DNA from: Spirochaetota bacterium
GTDB taxonomy: Bacteria; Spirochaetota; Spirochaetia; Treponematales; UBA12059
NCBI GenBank assembly: GCA_029547205.1
Contig: JAKPPT010000068.1
Coordinates: 288,014-352,013, forward strand
DNA: 64,000 nt
Reading direction: 5' to 3'
Part shown: one piece after another, positions 7,782 through 17,074 of the stretch
Layout of the letters: each line of letters opens with the position of its first letter
Position numbering within the stretch: position 1 is the first letter of the stretch
Notes under the pieces: model-generated
Seen by the model: only the letters and a program-made list of their open reading frames with translations
The model's database searches: none
Told to the model about the DNA's origin: nothing
Position numbers and translations under genes: made by a program

Positions 7782-9148
7782 TATCTTGTACTTTTCTACT
7801 ATACATATTGACTGTATCAGTTTTACTAAATGCTCAAACACAATCACAAGTCATTGCGGGCGTCTATAACGATACTCAGGTATCGCAACCTCAATCTGCA
7901 CCACAAAATGCACCCATGACTGTTGAGCCGCTTCGCTCATTCAAAGAAGAAGTAGGAACTGAAGTATCTCACCCTATAGTTTACCAGTCACTTTTTTCAA
8001 AGGATTTTCCTGTTGATGATCCGCTCTACCAAAGCTATCTTACTGCATATTCCAGCAAAGGCGGCATGGAATGGATTAACGCAATTTATAAGCGTGCGCT
8101 CCCATACGCGCAGTATATTCGTGAACGCATTTTCTACTATCAGCTCCCCGAAGAGTTATTTTTCCTTCCCTTTATTGAATCAGAATTCAATCCCATGGCT
8201 GTATCACGTTCTGGAGCGATGGGTTTATGGCAATTTATGAAGAACAGCATTGGAGGCTACAATATCCACATAAATGAGTGGGTTGATGAACGGAGGGATT
8301 TTATTAAAGCTACTGATGCTGCCTTAAAAAAACTACAGTGGAACTATTCCTACTTTGGTGACTGGCTTCTTGCACTGGGTGCCTACAATTGCGGTACAGG
8401 CGCTATGGATCGAGCTATAAAAAAAGCAGGCACAAAAGATTTCTGGGAATTAAAAAAACTAGGTGTATTACCCAAAGAAACCGCTCATTATATTCCTAAA
8501 CTGCTGGCGCTCATCACTGTTGCGACAAATTCCCGCCGGTTTGAGTTTGATCCCCCATGGAATCCCCTACAGCAATGGGTAAGCATACCGCTCCCATTTT
8601 CTATTGATATTACCATGCTTGCAGAAGCTTGCGGTATCAATGTTACCGTATTAAGACAGGGAAACCCTGAGTTAAAGTACAATGTGACACCCCCAGACAG
8701 CCACTATTCCTTAAAAGTTCCCGTAGAGTATGCAGAACAAGTAAAAAAAACCCTTGAACAGGCTCAGGGAAAGCTTATCAAGGTATACATGCATAAAGTG
8801 AACACGGGGGACACTCTATCAGCTATAGCACGGCACTATGAAGTTAGCATTAACATGATTGTACGACTAAATCCAGGCTTAAAACCGGACAGAATCCAGA
8901 TTGGTCAAGTTCTGGTAATACCAGCACTCAAAGACAAAAAACCTTTTGTTAATGAAAAACAAGCAGAATCGCCTGCTGATTTTTCCGGCACCTATGTTGT
9001 TAAGAAAGGGGACACTCTTTGGCAAATAGCCTTAGCCTTCAACGTGTCTCCAGAAACACTTGCAGAGAAAAATGGGCTTACCTTGAACTCAATTTTACGT
9101 GAAGGAATGGTCCTCAAAGTACCGATACTTAATACTGTACAGCCATGA
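7733..9148 (+). CDS. mltD: Membrane-bound lytic murein transglycosylase D with two LysM domains
   Basis: Cleaves the MurNAc-GlcNAc bond in peptidoglycan with formation of a 1,6-anhydro end. A hydrophobic export segment lies at about 15-35. The SLT domain follows at about 130-260, with catalytic Glu149 in 'FLPFIESEFNP' and 'SGAMGLWQFM' and 'LGAYNCGTGAM' after it. Two LysM peptidoglycan-binding domains are at about 355-400 and 425-466, each opening with GDTL. The start is set by a GGAGG ten bases before ATG 7733, although this puts the first 16 codons inside the upstream gene. Its own stop overlaps the next ATG (ATGA). Both LysM GDTL codons contain the GGGACACTC word. Confidence 0.92.
   Translation: MGMGRHFFWRQNTNKLVSCTFLLYILTVSVLLNAQTQSQVIAGVYNDTQVSQPQSAPQNAPMTVEPLRSFKEEVGTEVSHPIVYQSLFSKDFPVDDPLYQSYLTAYSSKGGMEWINAIYKRALPYAQYIRERIFYYQLPEELFFLPFIESEFNPMAVSRSGAMGLWQFMKNSIGGYNIHINEWVDERRDFIKATDAALKKLQWNYSYFGDWLLALGAYNCGTGAMDRAIKKAGTKDFWELKKLGVLPKETAHYIPKLLALITVATNSRRFEFDPPWNPLQQWVSIPLPFSIDITMLAEACGINVTVLRQGNPELKYNVTPPDSHYSLKVPVEYAEQVKKTLEQAQGKLIKVYMHKVNTGDTLSAIARHYEVSINMIVRLNPGLKPDRIQIGQVLVIPALKDKKPFVNEKQAESPADFSGTYVVKKGDTLWQIALAFNVSPETLAEKNGLTLNSILREGMVLKVPILNTVQP
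8808..8816 (-). repeat. GAGTGTCCC word
   Basis: In the first LysM domain, read as GDTL. GDTL is conserved in LysM, so this copy may be coincidental. Confidence 0.4.
9009..9017 (-). repeat. GAGTGTCCC word
   Basis: In the second LysM domain, again at GDTL, with the longer match AAAGAGTGTCCCC. The same caution about LysM conservation applies. Confidence 0.4.
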
Positions 9149-9999
9149 AGTATTATATGAAACGTCTTGCTGCAACATGTATACTCCTTTTCCTAGTATC
9201 CAATGCTGGAATTACAGCACCAGATATACCCATTACTATCAAAACTTCTATTGACTGGAACACGCAAAAGATTATTGTACAAGCTCGTCTCAATATGCAG
9301 CGTGCTGGATTTAAAATACCTGCAGGAAGAACCGATGCCGAGCTCTATATGAAAACGCAGCTTCCTCTACTATGTCGAGATACAGTGCTCAGTGTCGCCT
9401 TCGATTCATACCGTACTATTCTTGACACACTGAACGATCAGACTATTCGTGCTGCAGATATTGAAGCATACATGAGTTCGTGGACTCAAGTTGCATCATC
9501 ACTCAGTACTGACCTGACTTATTTAAACATGGAAATAACATATGATCTTATCAAACTGGCGAGTCTCTATATCAAACATACAAAAGCGCTGGATCTTCCT
9601 GTTACATTAGACTATGAGCCAACTCGTAATTACAGTGGAATTCTTATCTATGCTAAAGGTTACTATCCAGTTCAAGGAGAATTTGAAACTGGAAAACTTG
9701 AACCTTCACTATTCCCCAGAATATATGATGAATCGATGCAATTAATCCTGGAACGGAATTATGTAAACCCAGAAATACTGAGAAATTCCGGTATTTGCGG
9801 CTGGGCACAGGACATTAATAGCCCTGATATAGTCTTGAGAACAGGTCAGGACCCGTTGAGGATCCTTGCATATAAAGTTTTTGGAACAAAACGAAGCGAT
9901 ATTATCATTACAAAACAGGATGCACTCAAAATCCTTCTCAATGAAAACAACCGTAAACTTATTGAAAACGGGAAAGTTGTAATTGTTTACGGGAAATAG
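9145..9999 (+). CDS. Conserved exported protein, function unknown
   Basis: 284 residues with a signal peptide at about 1-25 (MKYYMKRLAATCILLFLV, cleavage near NAGITA). The mature part is mixed alpha/beta with a 'GILIYAKGYYPVQGEF' segment and a C-terminal 'LRILAYKVFGTKRSDIIIT' stretch that reads like a lipoprotein/LPP20-type secreted domain; I do not recognise the family. It is the last gene of the 6711-7733-9145 operon, coupled by ATGA to the transglycosylase, so it probably acts in the periplasm with that enzyme. Confidence 0.7.
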   Translation: MKYYMKRLAATCILLFLVSNAGITAPDIPITIKTSIDWNTQKIIVQARLNMQRAGFKIPAGRTDAELYMKTQLPLLCRDTVLSVAFDSYRTILDTLNDQTIRAADIEAYMSSWTQVASSLSTDLTYLNMEITYDLIKLASLYIKHTKALDLPVTLDYEPTRNYSGILIYAKGYYPVQGEFETGKLEPSLFPRIYDESMQLILERNYVNPEILRNSGICGWAQDINSPDIVLRTGQDPLRILAYKVFGTKRSDIIITKQDALKILLNENNRKLIENGKVVIVYGK

Positions 10000-10010
10000 C
10001 CCTCAACCAA

Positions 10011-11243
10011 TTAGCGTGGCGTTACCATTAAATCAGCAAAAACTTTAGCATCTCCTTTTATGTTGCTGATTTTTGCATACTCATTTGGTGCATGCATTGT
10101 TTCATCCTGTGTACTCCATACAACACACTGATACCCCTTTTCACGAAGGTACGCACCAACAGTTCCGCCTCCAATGCCGATTGCTCGAGCATCAATATTG
10201 TAAATTTTCTTAATTGATTTTTTTAATAGCTGAACTACTTCGGCGTTTTCTGAAGTAGGCGGACTTTCATTGCTCATAACTGCTTCTACCGTAATAGTAA
10301 CACCGTATTTTTTTTCAACCTGTTCCTTATGATCACGTATTGCTGCTAGCGTTGATTCAATAGAATACGAAGGCAGCATGCGAAGATCGGCATAAAAAAC
10401 ATCTTCACCCGGAACAGTATTGATGTTTGGAACATTGGGATCTTTCTTTGTTGGGACAAGTGTAGAACGCGGTGGGTCAAATAATGGATTTCGCTCAGTA
10501 AAAACTGTGTTCTCCATAGCATTGAGCAGGAGAGCAAACTCACAGTTAGCTAAAAAGGCATTTTTCCCATCATCTGGTTTAGAAGCATGACACTGCTTGC
10601 CTTTGGTTGTTACTTTAATCCAGCATATATTTTTTTCAGCAACTTCGATTTCAGAACTATCACCTTTACCACCATCGGGTATTATAAACATATCATCAAG
10701 CTTAAAAAGCTCAGTATTCTTTAAAAGCCAATCAATTCCATAAACCGAACCAACTTCCTCATCTGCAACGAAGAGCAACTTAACATCATGTTCCGGTGTA
10801 ATACCATACTCCCGGAGAGCTAATGCGGCAATAACGGAGGAAACGAGCCCCTGCTGATTATCTTCGACTCCTCGCCCTATGATTTTATCCCCCTCAACAA
10901 GCACCTTAAATGGATCCTGTTTCCATTGAGCAAGTTCTCCTGCTGGAACGACATCAGTGTGCGCCATAATCCAGAGACGCTTATTATGTTTCTTTCCAGG
11001 AATTGTTACTACAACATTAGGACGTTTGCCATGAGAGACTCTCGCATCAGGTGCATCAAAGTGTTCAATGGTCGTAATTCCATGATCCTTTAGCCACTTT
11101 TCAAGTGCAGCTACTTTGAGCCATTCACCATCACCACCTGATTCTGGTGCTATTGCAGGGTAAGATGTTAAGAGCGTTTCAAGTTCGATGATAGTGTTAT
11201 CACTTTTATCGATAAACTGTAACATTTTTTCAACAGATTCCAT
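10011..11243 (-). CDS. M20-family metallopeptidase (dipeptidase/diacylase-like)
   Basis: A cytoplasmic dizinc peptidase, 410 residues. The zinc ligands and catalytic residues are visible: H95 and D97 in MAHTDVVPAG, D128 in GRGVEDNQQG, and the catalytic/bridging pair E162-E163 in VADEEVGS, followed by the dimerisation domain and a late 'DETMHAPNEY' histidine. No signal peptide. This places it in the ArgE/DapE/CPG2 clan; the exact substrate (a dipeptide or N-acyl amino acid) cannot be told. AAGGAAA precedes the ATG. It follows galE in the same direction with a 39-bp gap. Confidence 0.85.
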   Translation of the reverse strand: MESVEKMLQFIDKSDNTIIELETLLTSYPAIAPESGGDGEWLKVAALEKWLKDHGITTIEHFDAPDARVSHGKRPNVVVTIPGKKHNKRLWIMAHTDVVPAGELAQWKQDPFKVLVEGDKIIGRGVEDNQQGLVSSVIAALALREYGITPEHDVKLLFVADEEVGSVYGIDWLLKNTELFKLDDMFIIPDGGKGDSSEIEVAEKNICWIKVTTKGKQCHASKPDDGKNAFLANCEFALLLNAMENTVFTERNPLFDPPRSTLVPTKKDPNVPNINTVPGEDVFYADLRMLPSYSIESTLAAIRDHKEQVEKKYGVTITVEAVMSNESPPTSENAEVVQLLKKSIKKIYNIDARAIGIGGGTVGAYLREKGYQCVVWSTQDETMHAPNEYAKISNIKGDAKVFADLMVTPR

Positions 11244-11282
11244 GAGAGTTTCCTTTATTGATCCGAATAGTCCTATCTCACT

Positions 11283-12257
11283 CTACTTACAGTGAGGTAA
11301 ATATACATTCCAGCTCGTTTTTACCAATGTCTCTACATCAGAATAGCGAGCTTTCCATCCGAGGAGTTTCTGTGCTAACTGAGATCCTGCAACCAGTTTT
11401 GCCGGATCACCAGGTCTTCTTGCAGTAATAATTGCGGGTATTGGTTTACCGGTTATGCGCCGTGCCTGTTCAAGAATTTCTAAAACCGATAAGCCTTCTT
11501 CTGAGCCCAGATTGACGATGAGGCTCGCATCATTTTTTTTCATATAATTTAATGCCGCAACATGTCCTATAGCTAAATCGGAAACATGGACATAATCACG
11601 GATACCGGTTCCATCTTTTGTCGGATAATCATTGCCAAACACCTGCAGTTCTTTTCGCTTGCCTGCTGCTACTTCCATGATAACAGGAAGAAGATTTGCC
11701 GGATTTTTTTCCAGCCCACGAACTCGCCCCTGAGGATCATAGCCCGCAGCATTAAAATAGCGCAATGCTGCATACCGTATGCCTTTTAATTTATCATACC
11801 AGGCAAGAATCCGTTCAATTTCTAATTTTGTAAACCCATAAAAGTTTTCAGGATTGGTAGGATGTTTTTCATCTATTGGCAGATATGATGGTTCTCCATA
11901 GACAGCAGCTGAACTTGAAAACACAAAGTATTTTACTCCATGCTCGACCATCGCATTGAGCACATTGATAGTTCCTGCAATATTATTTCTAGCATACTTT
12001 TCGGGTACCAGCATCGATTCACCAGCAGCTTTAAATGCTGCAAGATGTACGACTACATCGTACCCCTTGCGCATTTCTTGAGAAAGCGCGTCATAATCCA
12101 TGATATCGCCCTCTACAAACTGCTCTTCAGGGAAAATATTCTCTTTTGTCCCAGACGAAAGGTTATCAAAAACAGTAACATGATGTCCTGCAGCTAAAAA
12201 CTCTAAACAGACATGGCTTCCAATATAACCAGCACCACCAAGTATCAATGCTTTCAT
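11283..12257 (-). CDS. galE: UDP-glucose 4-epimerase
   Basis: Interconverts UDP-glucose and UDP-galactose using bound NAD. It is an extended short-chain dehydrogenase with the Rossmann motif GGAGYIGSH (residues 7-15), catalytic Ser near 115 ('FSSSAAVYG') and the Y140-x3-K144 pair (ENFYGFTK). At 324 residues it is family length, with the GalE hallmarks 'RYFNAAG' and 'GIRDYVHVSDLA'. GAGG precedes the start. It probably feeds envelope polysaccharide synthesis; the neighbouring M20 and signalling genes do not narrow this further. Confidence 0.92.
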   Translation of the reverse strand: MKALILGGAGYIGSHVCLEFLAAGHHVTVFDNLSSGTKENIFPEEQFVEGDIMDYDALSQEMRKGYDVVVHLAAFKAAGESMLVPEKYARNNIAGTINVLNAMVEHGVKYFVFSSSAAVYGEPSYLPIDEKHPTNPENFYGFTKLEIERILAWYDKLKGIRYAALRYFNAAGYDPQGRVRGLEKNPANLLPVIMEVAAGKRKELQVFGNDYPTKDGTGIRDYVHVSDLAIGHVAALNYMKKNDASLIVNLGSEEGLSVLEILEQARRITGKPIPAIITARRPGDPAKLVAGSQLAQKLLGWKARYSDVETLVKTSWNVYLPHCK

Positions 12258-12281
12258 AGAATCCTCACTCTCTAAGGTTAT

Positions 12282-13823
12282 TTAATTAGGGAATGCTGCT
12301 CGAATTGTTAGAAACTGATCAATGTTTTCTAAAAATTTTTGTGCCAATTCGGGATCAAATTGTTTCCCTATGTTATCTTGTATATACTGCAATGCATCCT
12401 TTACTTCCCATGCGGAACGGTAAACTCTGTTCGAAGTCAGAGCATCGAACACATCTGCAATTGCGACAATTCGCGCTGATATATCTATTTCTTCTCCTTT
12501 AAGACCTTTTGGATAACCCGAACCATCCCAGTGCTCATGGTGCTGTTCAGCTATCGTTAATGCAAGCTTAAAAAGCTTTCGCCGAGAAAATTTCATCATC
12601 TCCGCACCATAACTTGTATGCCGTTTCATCTCTTCGAATTCTGCATTATCAAGTCTGCCAGCTTTGTTAAGCACCATATCAGGTATCGCAATTTTTCCAA
12701 TGTCATGAACAGCGCTCGCGACAAAAATCATTTCGCTCTCTACTTCATCCAGGCCAGCTAATTCTGATAAAAGTCTAGCATACTCTGCAACGCGTTTTAC
12801 ATGATTACCTGTTTCTTGAGACCGCCGCTCTATTATATCACCGAGGGTAAAAATCAACTCTTGATGGTTCCTTTCTATTTCTTGATTGAGATAGATATTT
12901 TCAAATGCAATTGCAACGTTCACACAGTAAATACGAATGAGCTCCAGATCGAGTTCATTTAAATTGAAGCACCCATCAAGGTACAAAATATTTTGACTGC
13001 CGGATTTTGTTTCAATATACCCAGCATACATGTTAGATTGATAGATTGATTCATGGCTTTTATAAGCACTATAGATAAGCTTTTGGGCTGGTTCGGACAG
13101 CACTTCTTCTATCCGTTTTCCAATTCCGTGCTGATAGATACCAGTTGCAGCCAAAATAGTAAATCCATCATCTTCCCGTGCTGCCGTAATACCACTCATG
13201 GTTGAGTATATTGCATCATTGTCCATATTGAGAAGACTGCATAGTTGCTCTAACACACCAGATGCAAACTTTTTCAGTGACTGTACCTCAAAAATTCTAC
13301 TCGATGCATGGATTATTTTTTCGAGTCCTTTTCGGCTTCTATCGATTGTTACAATATCACGATAGGACCGAATAGTTGCTACCATTGTGGTAAAAAGTTT
13401 TTGAGCGGTAAGCTCGGTTTTTTCTTTATAATCATTGATGTCATACTCAAGAATGACATTTGATTCTGGTGCTCTTCCCGGTTGTCCTGTACGAAGAATA
13501 ATTCGTACAAGATGATTTTTAAGCTCTTCTCGAATATACCTAACGAGCTTGAGACCAGAATCATCTCGCTCCATAACAACATCAAGGAGCACAACCGCAA
13601 CATCATTATGCCGGTTTAGTAAATTTCTCGCTTCTGCTTCAGAATAAGCTGATAAAAATTCCAGTTTTCGATTATTAAAAATAAAATCACTTAACACAAG
13701 TTTTGTAACATGATGAACTTCTTCTTCATCATCGACAATTAATACTTTCCAGAGACCTTGTGTTACAGGCAGATCTTTACATGATTCATCTGCAAACATC
13801 ATGGAATCATTCTGAGTGTTCAT
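12282..13823 (-). CDS. Response regulator with HD-GYP phosphodiesterase output
   Basis: Predicted to hydrolyse cyclic di-GMP under control of phosphorylation. A receiver domain lies at about 30-155 (track numbering), with phospho-acceptor D85 in VVLLDVV and acidic pocket DDEEE. A DUF3369-type sensor region follows at about 170-325, then a full HD-GYP domain in the last 190 residues, with 'ASAVHDIGKIAIPD', 'QHHEHWDGSGYPKGLKG' and 'IVAIADVFDAL'. The track starts at 13835; the fifth codon (MNTQND, 13823) has GGAG eight bases before it and is preferred. It overlaps the end of the histidine kinase gene, which is surely its partner. Confidence 0.92.
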   Translation of the reverse strand: MNTQNDSMMFADESCKDLPVTQGLWKVLIVDDEEEVHHVTKLVLSDFIFNNRKLEFLSAYSEAEARNLLNRHNDVAVVLLDVVMERDDSGLKLVRYIREELKNHLVRIILRTGQPGRAPESNVILEYDINDYKEKTELTAQKLFTTMVATIRSYRDIVTIDRSRKGLEKIIHASSRIFEVQSLKKFASGVLEQLCSLLNMDNDAIYSTMSGITAAREDDGFTILAATGIYQHGIGKRIEEVLSEPAQKLIYSAYKSHESIYQSNMYAGYIETKSGSQNILYLDGCFNLNELDLELIRIYCVNVAIAFENIYLNQEIERNHQELIFTLGDIIERRSQETGNHVKRVAEYARLLSELAGLDEVESEMIFVASAVHDIGKIAIPDMVLNKAGRLDNAEFEEMKRHTSYGAEMMKFSRRKLFKLALTIAEQHHEHWDGSGYPKGLKGEEIDISARIVAIADVFDALTSNRVYRSAWEVKDALQYIQDNIGKQFDPELAQKFLENIDQFLTIRAAFPN

Positions 13824-15342
13824 TACCATCTCCATCTAATTCTGTAACGACAAGCGGCAATTCTATTGTAAATGTTGTACCTGACTTAATTTTACTTGAA
13901 ACAGAAATACTTCCGCCGAGCCGCGAAACAATATTACTTATAATAAATAAACCTAAACCACTTCCACCACTATCTCGTTTAGTAGTATAAAATGGTTCAA
14001 ATATCTTATTTACATCTTCTTCTGGTATACCGCAGCCATCATCTGCGAATTGTAATATAAGTTTGTCATTTTGTATATATGCACGTATAGAAATTTCACC
14101 AGCTTGACCATCTGGATACGCATGCATGAGAGCATTTATTAGAAGATTGGTAATAATTTGCGAAAGCATACCGGGGTAGCCTGTCCAAAACAAATCCGCA
14201 GGCACTTCAAGATTAACTGTATGCGGAGTTTTCTTTAATTTTGGTCTCAGACTAAATATAATTTCCCCAATATACTCTCTGAGATTGATAGTTCTAAAAT
14301 CATCTTTATTTTGATCAACTGCTATCTGTTTAAATGACTGCACAAAATCAGATGCTCGATGCAGGTTGGTTATCAAGATACCAATTGTTTCGCCAGCATC
14401 ATTAAGAAACCGTTCAAAATCGGATCGAGTCAACTTTGATTCAGCTGAAAGTTTCTGTACTGTTTCAAGTCGTTCCATCAAATGAGTAGCAGCAGTTAAG
14501 CTAACACCAACAGGAGTATTAACTTCATGTGCAACACCAGCTGTAAGACTGCCTAAGACTGCAAGCTTCTCTGCCTCAATGAGCCTTGCAGTACGTTCTT
14601 TTACTAAAGATTCAAGTTCGCTTGAATACTGTTCGATGAGCTCAGCCATTTCGTTAAATGTTCTAGAAAGAACACCTATTTCATCAGCACGATTTTCAAT
14701 AAGCGTGATACGGGCATCAAAATGCTTCTCCCTAAAGCTATGTACCACACTGCTAATATAGAGTATTGGCTTAATTACAATTCGTCGCAAATAATACAAT
14801 AATACTAATAGTTCAATAAGTGTAATTCCAACGATACCCAAAAAGATAAAAAACATATCATCTTTGAGCTTTGCAAAAACAGTTGCATAACTGAACCCTA
14901 TTTCAAGAATGCCAAGCCTATAACCTTCTTTTTTGAGCTCAGCAAATAACGTTTTGTCACCTTTACTGAGAGGTCTTTCCTGTGACTTTACATTGAATTG
15001 CTTAATAGTTCCATCAGCGAGCCTTTCCAATCCCCAGAAAACGTTTCCCTGTTCATCCCATAAAATAATATACTGAATACGGCGATCAATTATTTCTGTT
15101 CGCATTATAGAATCGACAAGGCTATATGAAAAAAACCACACGGGTTCAAGTATAGCATTTGCAATACGGTCTTTTATCTGTACCGTTTCATTCTGAAGAC
15201 TCTTCAAAGTAATCTGATATTGCACGTAATATGTCGCAAGTGACACAATGAAAACCAATACAACCATGAGGAATACAGCAATAATAAACACCCGTGTAGA
15301 AATAGAGCTAATCTTTAATGGAAAATCAATATTCTTTAACAC
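13807..15342 (-). CDS. Membrane sensor histidine kinase
   Basis: 511 residues. A first membrane segment near 17-40 (VFIIAVFLMVVLVFIVSLATY) is followed by a periplasmic sensor of about 120 residues, then a second segment near 165-185, a HAMP domain (about 190-245) and a coiled coil. The HisKA-like domain has the H-box 'AGVAHEVNTPVG', then comes an HATPase_c domain with N box (ITNLLINALMHA), G1 (FADDGCGIP), F box and G2 (GGSGLGL). The ligand is unknown. It overlaps the HD-GYP response regulator start, so the pair is a two-component system that lowers c-di-GMP in response to an external cue. Confidence 0.92.
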   Translation of the reverse strand: MLKNIDFPLKISSISTRVFIIAVFLMVVLVFIVSLATYYVQYQITLKSLQNETVQIKDRIANAILEPVWFFSYSLVDSIMRTEIIDRRIQYIILWDEQGNVFWGLERLADGTIKQFNVKSQERPLSKGDKTLFAELKKEGYRLGILEIGFSYATVFAKLKDDMFFIFLGIVGITLIELLVLLYYLRRIVIKPILYISSVVHSFREKHFDARITLIENRADEIGVLSRTFNEMAELIEQYSSELESLVKERTARLIEAEKLAVLGSLTAGVAHEVNTPVGVSLTAATHLMERLETVQKLSAESKLTRSDFERFLNDAGETIGILITNLHRASDFVQSFKQIAVDQNKDDFRTINLREYIGEIIFSLRPKLKKTPHTVNLEVPADLFWTGYPGMLSQIITNLLINALMHAYPDGQAGEISIRAYIQNDKLILQFADDGCGIPEEDVNKIFEPFYTTKRDSGGSGLGLFIISNIVSRLGGSISVSSKIKSGTTFTIELPLVVTELDGDGNEHSE

Positions 15343-15380
15343 AAAACAGCCTCAAAGTGTACTGATCTCTACATTCAACT

Positions 15381-15406
15381 TTGATTGTAGTATATCCTAC
15401 TATCAA
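15381..15406. promoter_or_regulatory. Imperfect inverted repeat upstream of the kinase gene
   Basis: TTGAT-tGTAG-tatatc-CTAC-tATCAA, 39 bp upstream of the kinase start on the reverse strand. Possible operator or leader hairpin; nothing else supports it. Confidence 0.25.
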
Positions 15407-15593
15407 AAAATAGTCTAATCCAAAGCTATTGAGAATAATATGGCATTTTAATAGTCACCTTACAAATGGTTTGATAGTATTGGCCGGGCAACCAATAAGA
15501 GAGAATTGTTTTATAAATAAAAGCACGAATAACTACTGCAAGGCTGCAGGTATATAAGGTGTCATTTTCTAGTAATTTGCTTTACATTGATAG

Positions 15594-15782
15594 CTATTTT
15601 AATGCAAAAAAATGCTCACAGCTGCTGTCACCTTTTGTCTTCTTATGGAGCATAAGACAATTACCCTCTCGTTTTACATCAACTTTAATCTGTTTTTTAT
15701 CTGGGTAATATGTCCGCTGACCTTCCCACTGAATACAAGCATAGCAACGTTTTACTCCAGCTTCTTTCAAATCTTGTGACAT
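15594..15782 (-). CDS. Small cysteine-rich protein, function unknown
   Basis: 62 residues starting MSQDLKEAGVKRCYACIQWEG, with cysteines in a CxxC near the N-terminus and single cysteines in 'GNCLMLH' and 'SSCEHFF'. The four-cysteine spacing suggests a metal-binding knuckle. The track start (TTG, MEEK) overlaps the ribosome binding site GGAGG; the ATG six bases after that site is clearly the start. It shares no long overlap with neighbours and is 51 bp upstream of nothing else on its strand except the HAD gene, which ends at 15834 across a short gap in the other order. Family not recognised. Confidence 0.65.
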   Translation of the reverse strand: MSQDLKEAGVKRCYACIQWEGQRTYYPDKKQIKVDVKREGNCLMLHKKTKGDSSCEHFFALK

Positions 15783-15833
15783 TTTTTCCTCCAAAACATT
15801 TTTCCAGGAAAATATTCCTACTTTAATTTTCGG

Positions 15834-16649
15834 TTATATTGAATCTAAAATAAAATGCTTTAATAATTCTGCTACAGCTCCTTCATAATGATTGTTTTTT
15901 GCTATATAATCAGCTTGAGCCAACACCTCAGGATTTGCATCATTCGGAGCACATCCTATACCTGCCCAGGCGATCATTCCAAGATCATTCCAGGAATCAC
16001 CGATAGCCATAGTTTCTTCCTGTCTGATGCCATACTTTTCAGCAATCCACGCTAGTGCAGAACCTTTATCTGCTCCCAGAGGCAACAGTTCTAAGAAATA
16101 TGGTTTAGATAAAATTAAATGAGCAATACCATCCAGCTGTTTTTTGAGTTCAACCATTACCTTTTTTAATACTTCAGGCTCACCACTTGTAAGGATTTTA
16201 CTGCGATTTTCAGCCCATAATTCACCATTGTAATTTTGTAATCGGTTTGGTAATCCCGTAAGTGCCGTATCTCTATTTGTCCAATCATTTTTTTCAGTAA
16301 CAATAATACAATCATCTTCATACACCTGCGCTGGCAATCCAGCAGACATAACTGCATTGACGCATATTTTAACTTGTTCAGGTGTAAACGCATGTTGCTG
16401 TATGATTGCTTTACTGTCGATATCCCGAATTTCTGCTCCATTCATGCAAATAATGGGGAATTTTTTACCAATCATTCCCAATTCTTCAGCATAAGGACGC
16501 ATGGATTGAATAGTTCTGCCCGAAGCAAGAACAACCATTACTCCAGCATTAATTGTTCTAATAATTGTGAGTCTATTTACCGGGGATATCGATCTATCCG
16601 GATTAAGTAGTGTATCATCGAGATCAATCGCAACTAAACGTATAGCCAT
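15834..16649 (-). CDS. Cof-type HAD-IIB sugar-phosphate phosphatase
   Basis: A soluble 271-residue phosphatase with the four HAD motifs: nucleophile D9/D11 in AIDLDDTLL, Thr/Ser in 'VVLASGRT', Lys in the middle ('SKPYFLELLPLGADKGSAL'), and the acidic motif 'AIGDSWNDLGMI'. The large C2B cap between residues about 80 and 190 marks the Cof/YbiV subgroup, which dephosphorylates sugar phosphates, FMN or PLP. The exact substrate is not predictable. Confidence 0.88.
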   Translation of the reverse strand: MAIRLVAIDLDDTLLNPDRSISPVNRLTIIRTINAGVMVVLASGRTIQSMRPYAEELGMIGKKFPIICMNGAEIRDIDSKAIIQQHAFTPEQVKICVNAVMSAGLPAQVYEDDCIIVTEKNDWTNRDTALTGLPNRLQNYNGELWAENRSKILTSGEPEVLKKVMVELKKQLDGIAHLILSKPYFLELLPLGADKGSALAWIAEKYGIRQEETMAIGDSWNDLGMIAWAGIGCAPNDANPEVLAQADYIAKNNHYEGAVAELLKHFILDSI

Positions 16650-16914
16650 TGGAAGTATAATATACTTGAAAAGTATACTTTAATTCAATGGTATGTAGCG
16701 ATTCAAGGAGATACACTATTTACAGACCGACATACGATACTGCCTGCTAAGGTAGGTTGATAACCTGCTCATTCCGATATAGTCAAAAACCCTTAGCCTC
16801 GTTATTCACACATGTGGTCAGCCCGTTCCTCTGCACAAGGGGATTAATCGATATATCTCTCGTCTCGTACCATCCTTTAGCCCTACCTTATTACACACAT
16901 CACATGACATTGAA

Positions 16915-16923
16915 GAGTGTCCC
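16915..16923 (+). repeat. GAGTGTCCC word
   Basis: Intergenic, extended to GAAGAGTGTCCCTATAATT. Among the best matches to the long consensus. Confidence 0.75.
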
Positions 16924-16973
16924 TATAATTTCTACCTAAATAATTCTTACAATTAACTTTCAAGTACTTTCAA

Positions 16974-16982
16974 GAGTGTCCC
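16974..16982 (+). repeat. GAGTGTCCC word with tandem tail
   Basis: Intergenic, TTTCAAGAGTGTCCCTTTAG. Its CCC starts the first of two perfect tandem 12-mers. Confidence 0.75.
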
Positions 16983-17074
16983 TTTAGTAACCCCTTTAGT
17001 AACCGAAGTACTGTAACATGGGAGATACCCTAAGCTGCTACTAATTTCTGATCATATGAAGCTAACCTGATGTG

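Larger units (their letters stand above)
16650..17074. other. 425-bp gap with two repeat words and a tandem 12-mer
   Basis: No supportable gene. It holds two GAGTGTCCC copies and, directly after the second, two tandem copies of CCCTTTAGTAAC (16980-17003). A 7-bp inverted pair AGTACTT/AAGTACT brackets the second copy. The 60-residue ORF at 16757 has no ribosome binding site or recognisable content. Confidence 0.6.

Noticed and set aside
8808-9017. The two GGGACACTC copies in LysM domains as proof of the dispersed word
   Set aside because: GDTL is conserved in LysM, so protein selection could create them; kept only as low-confidence copies.
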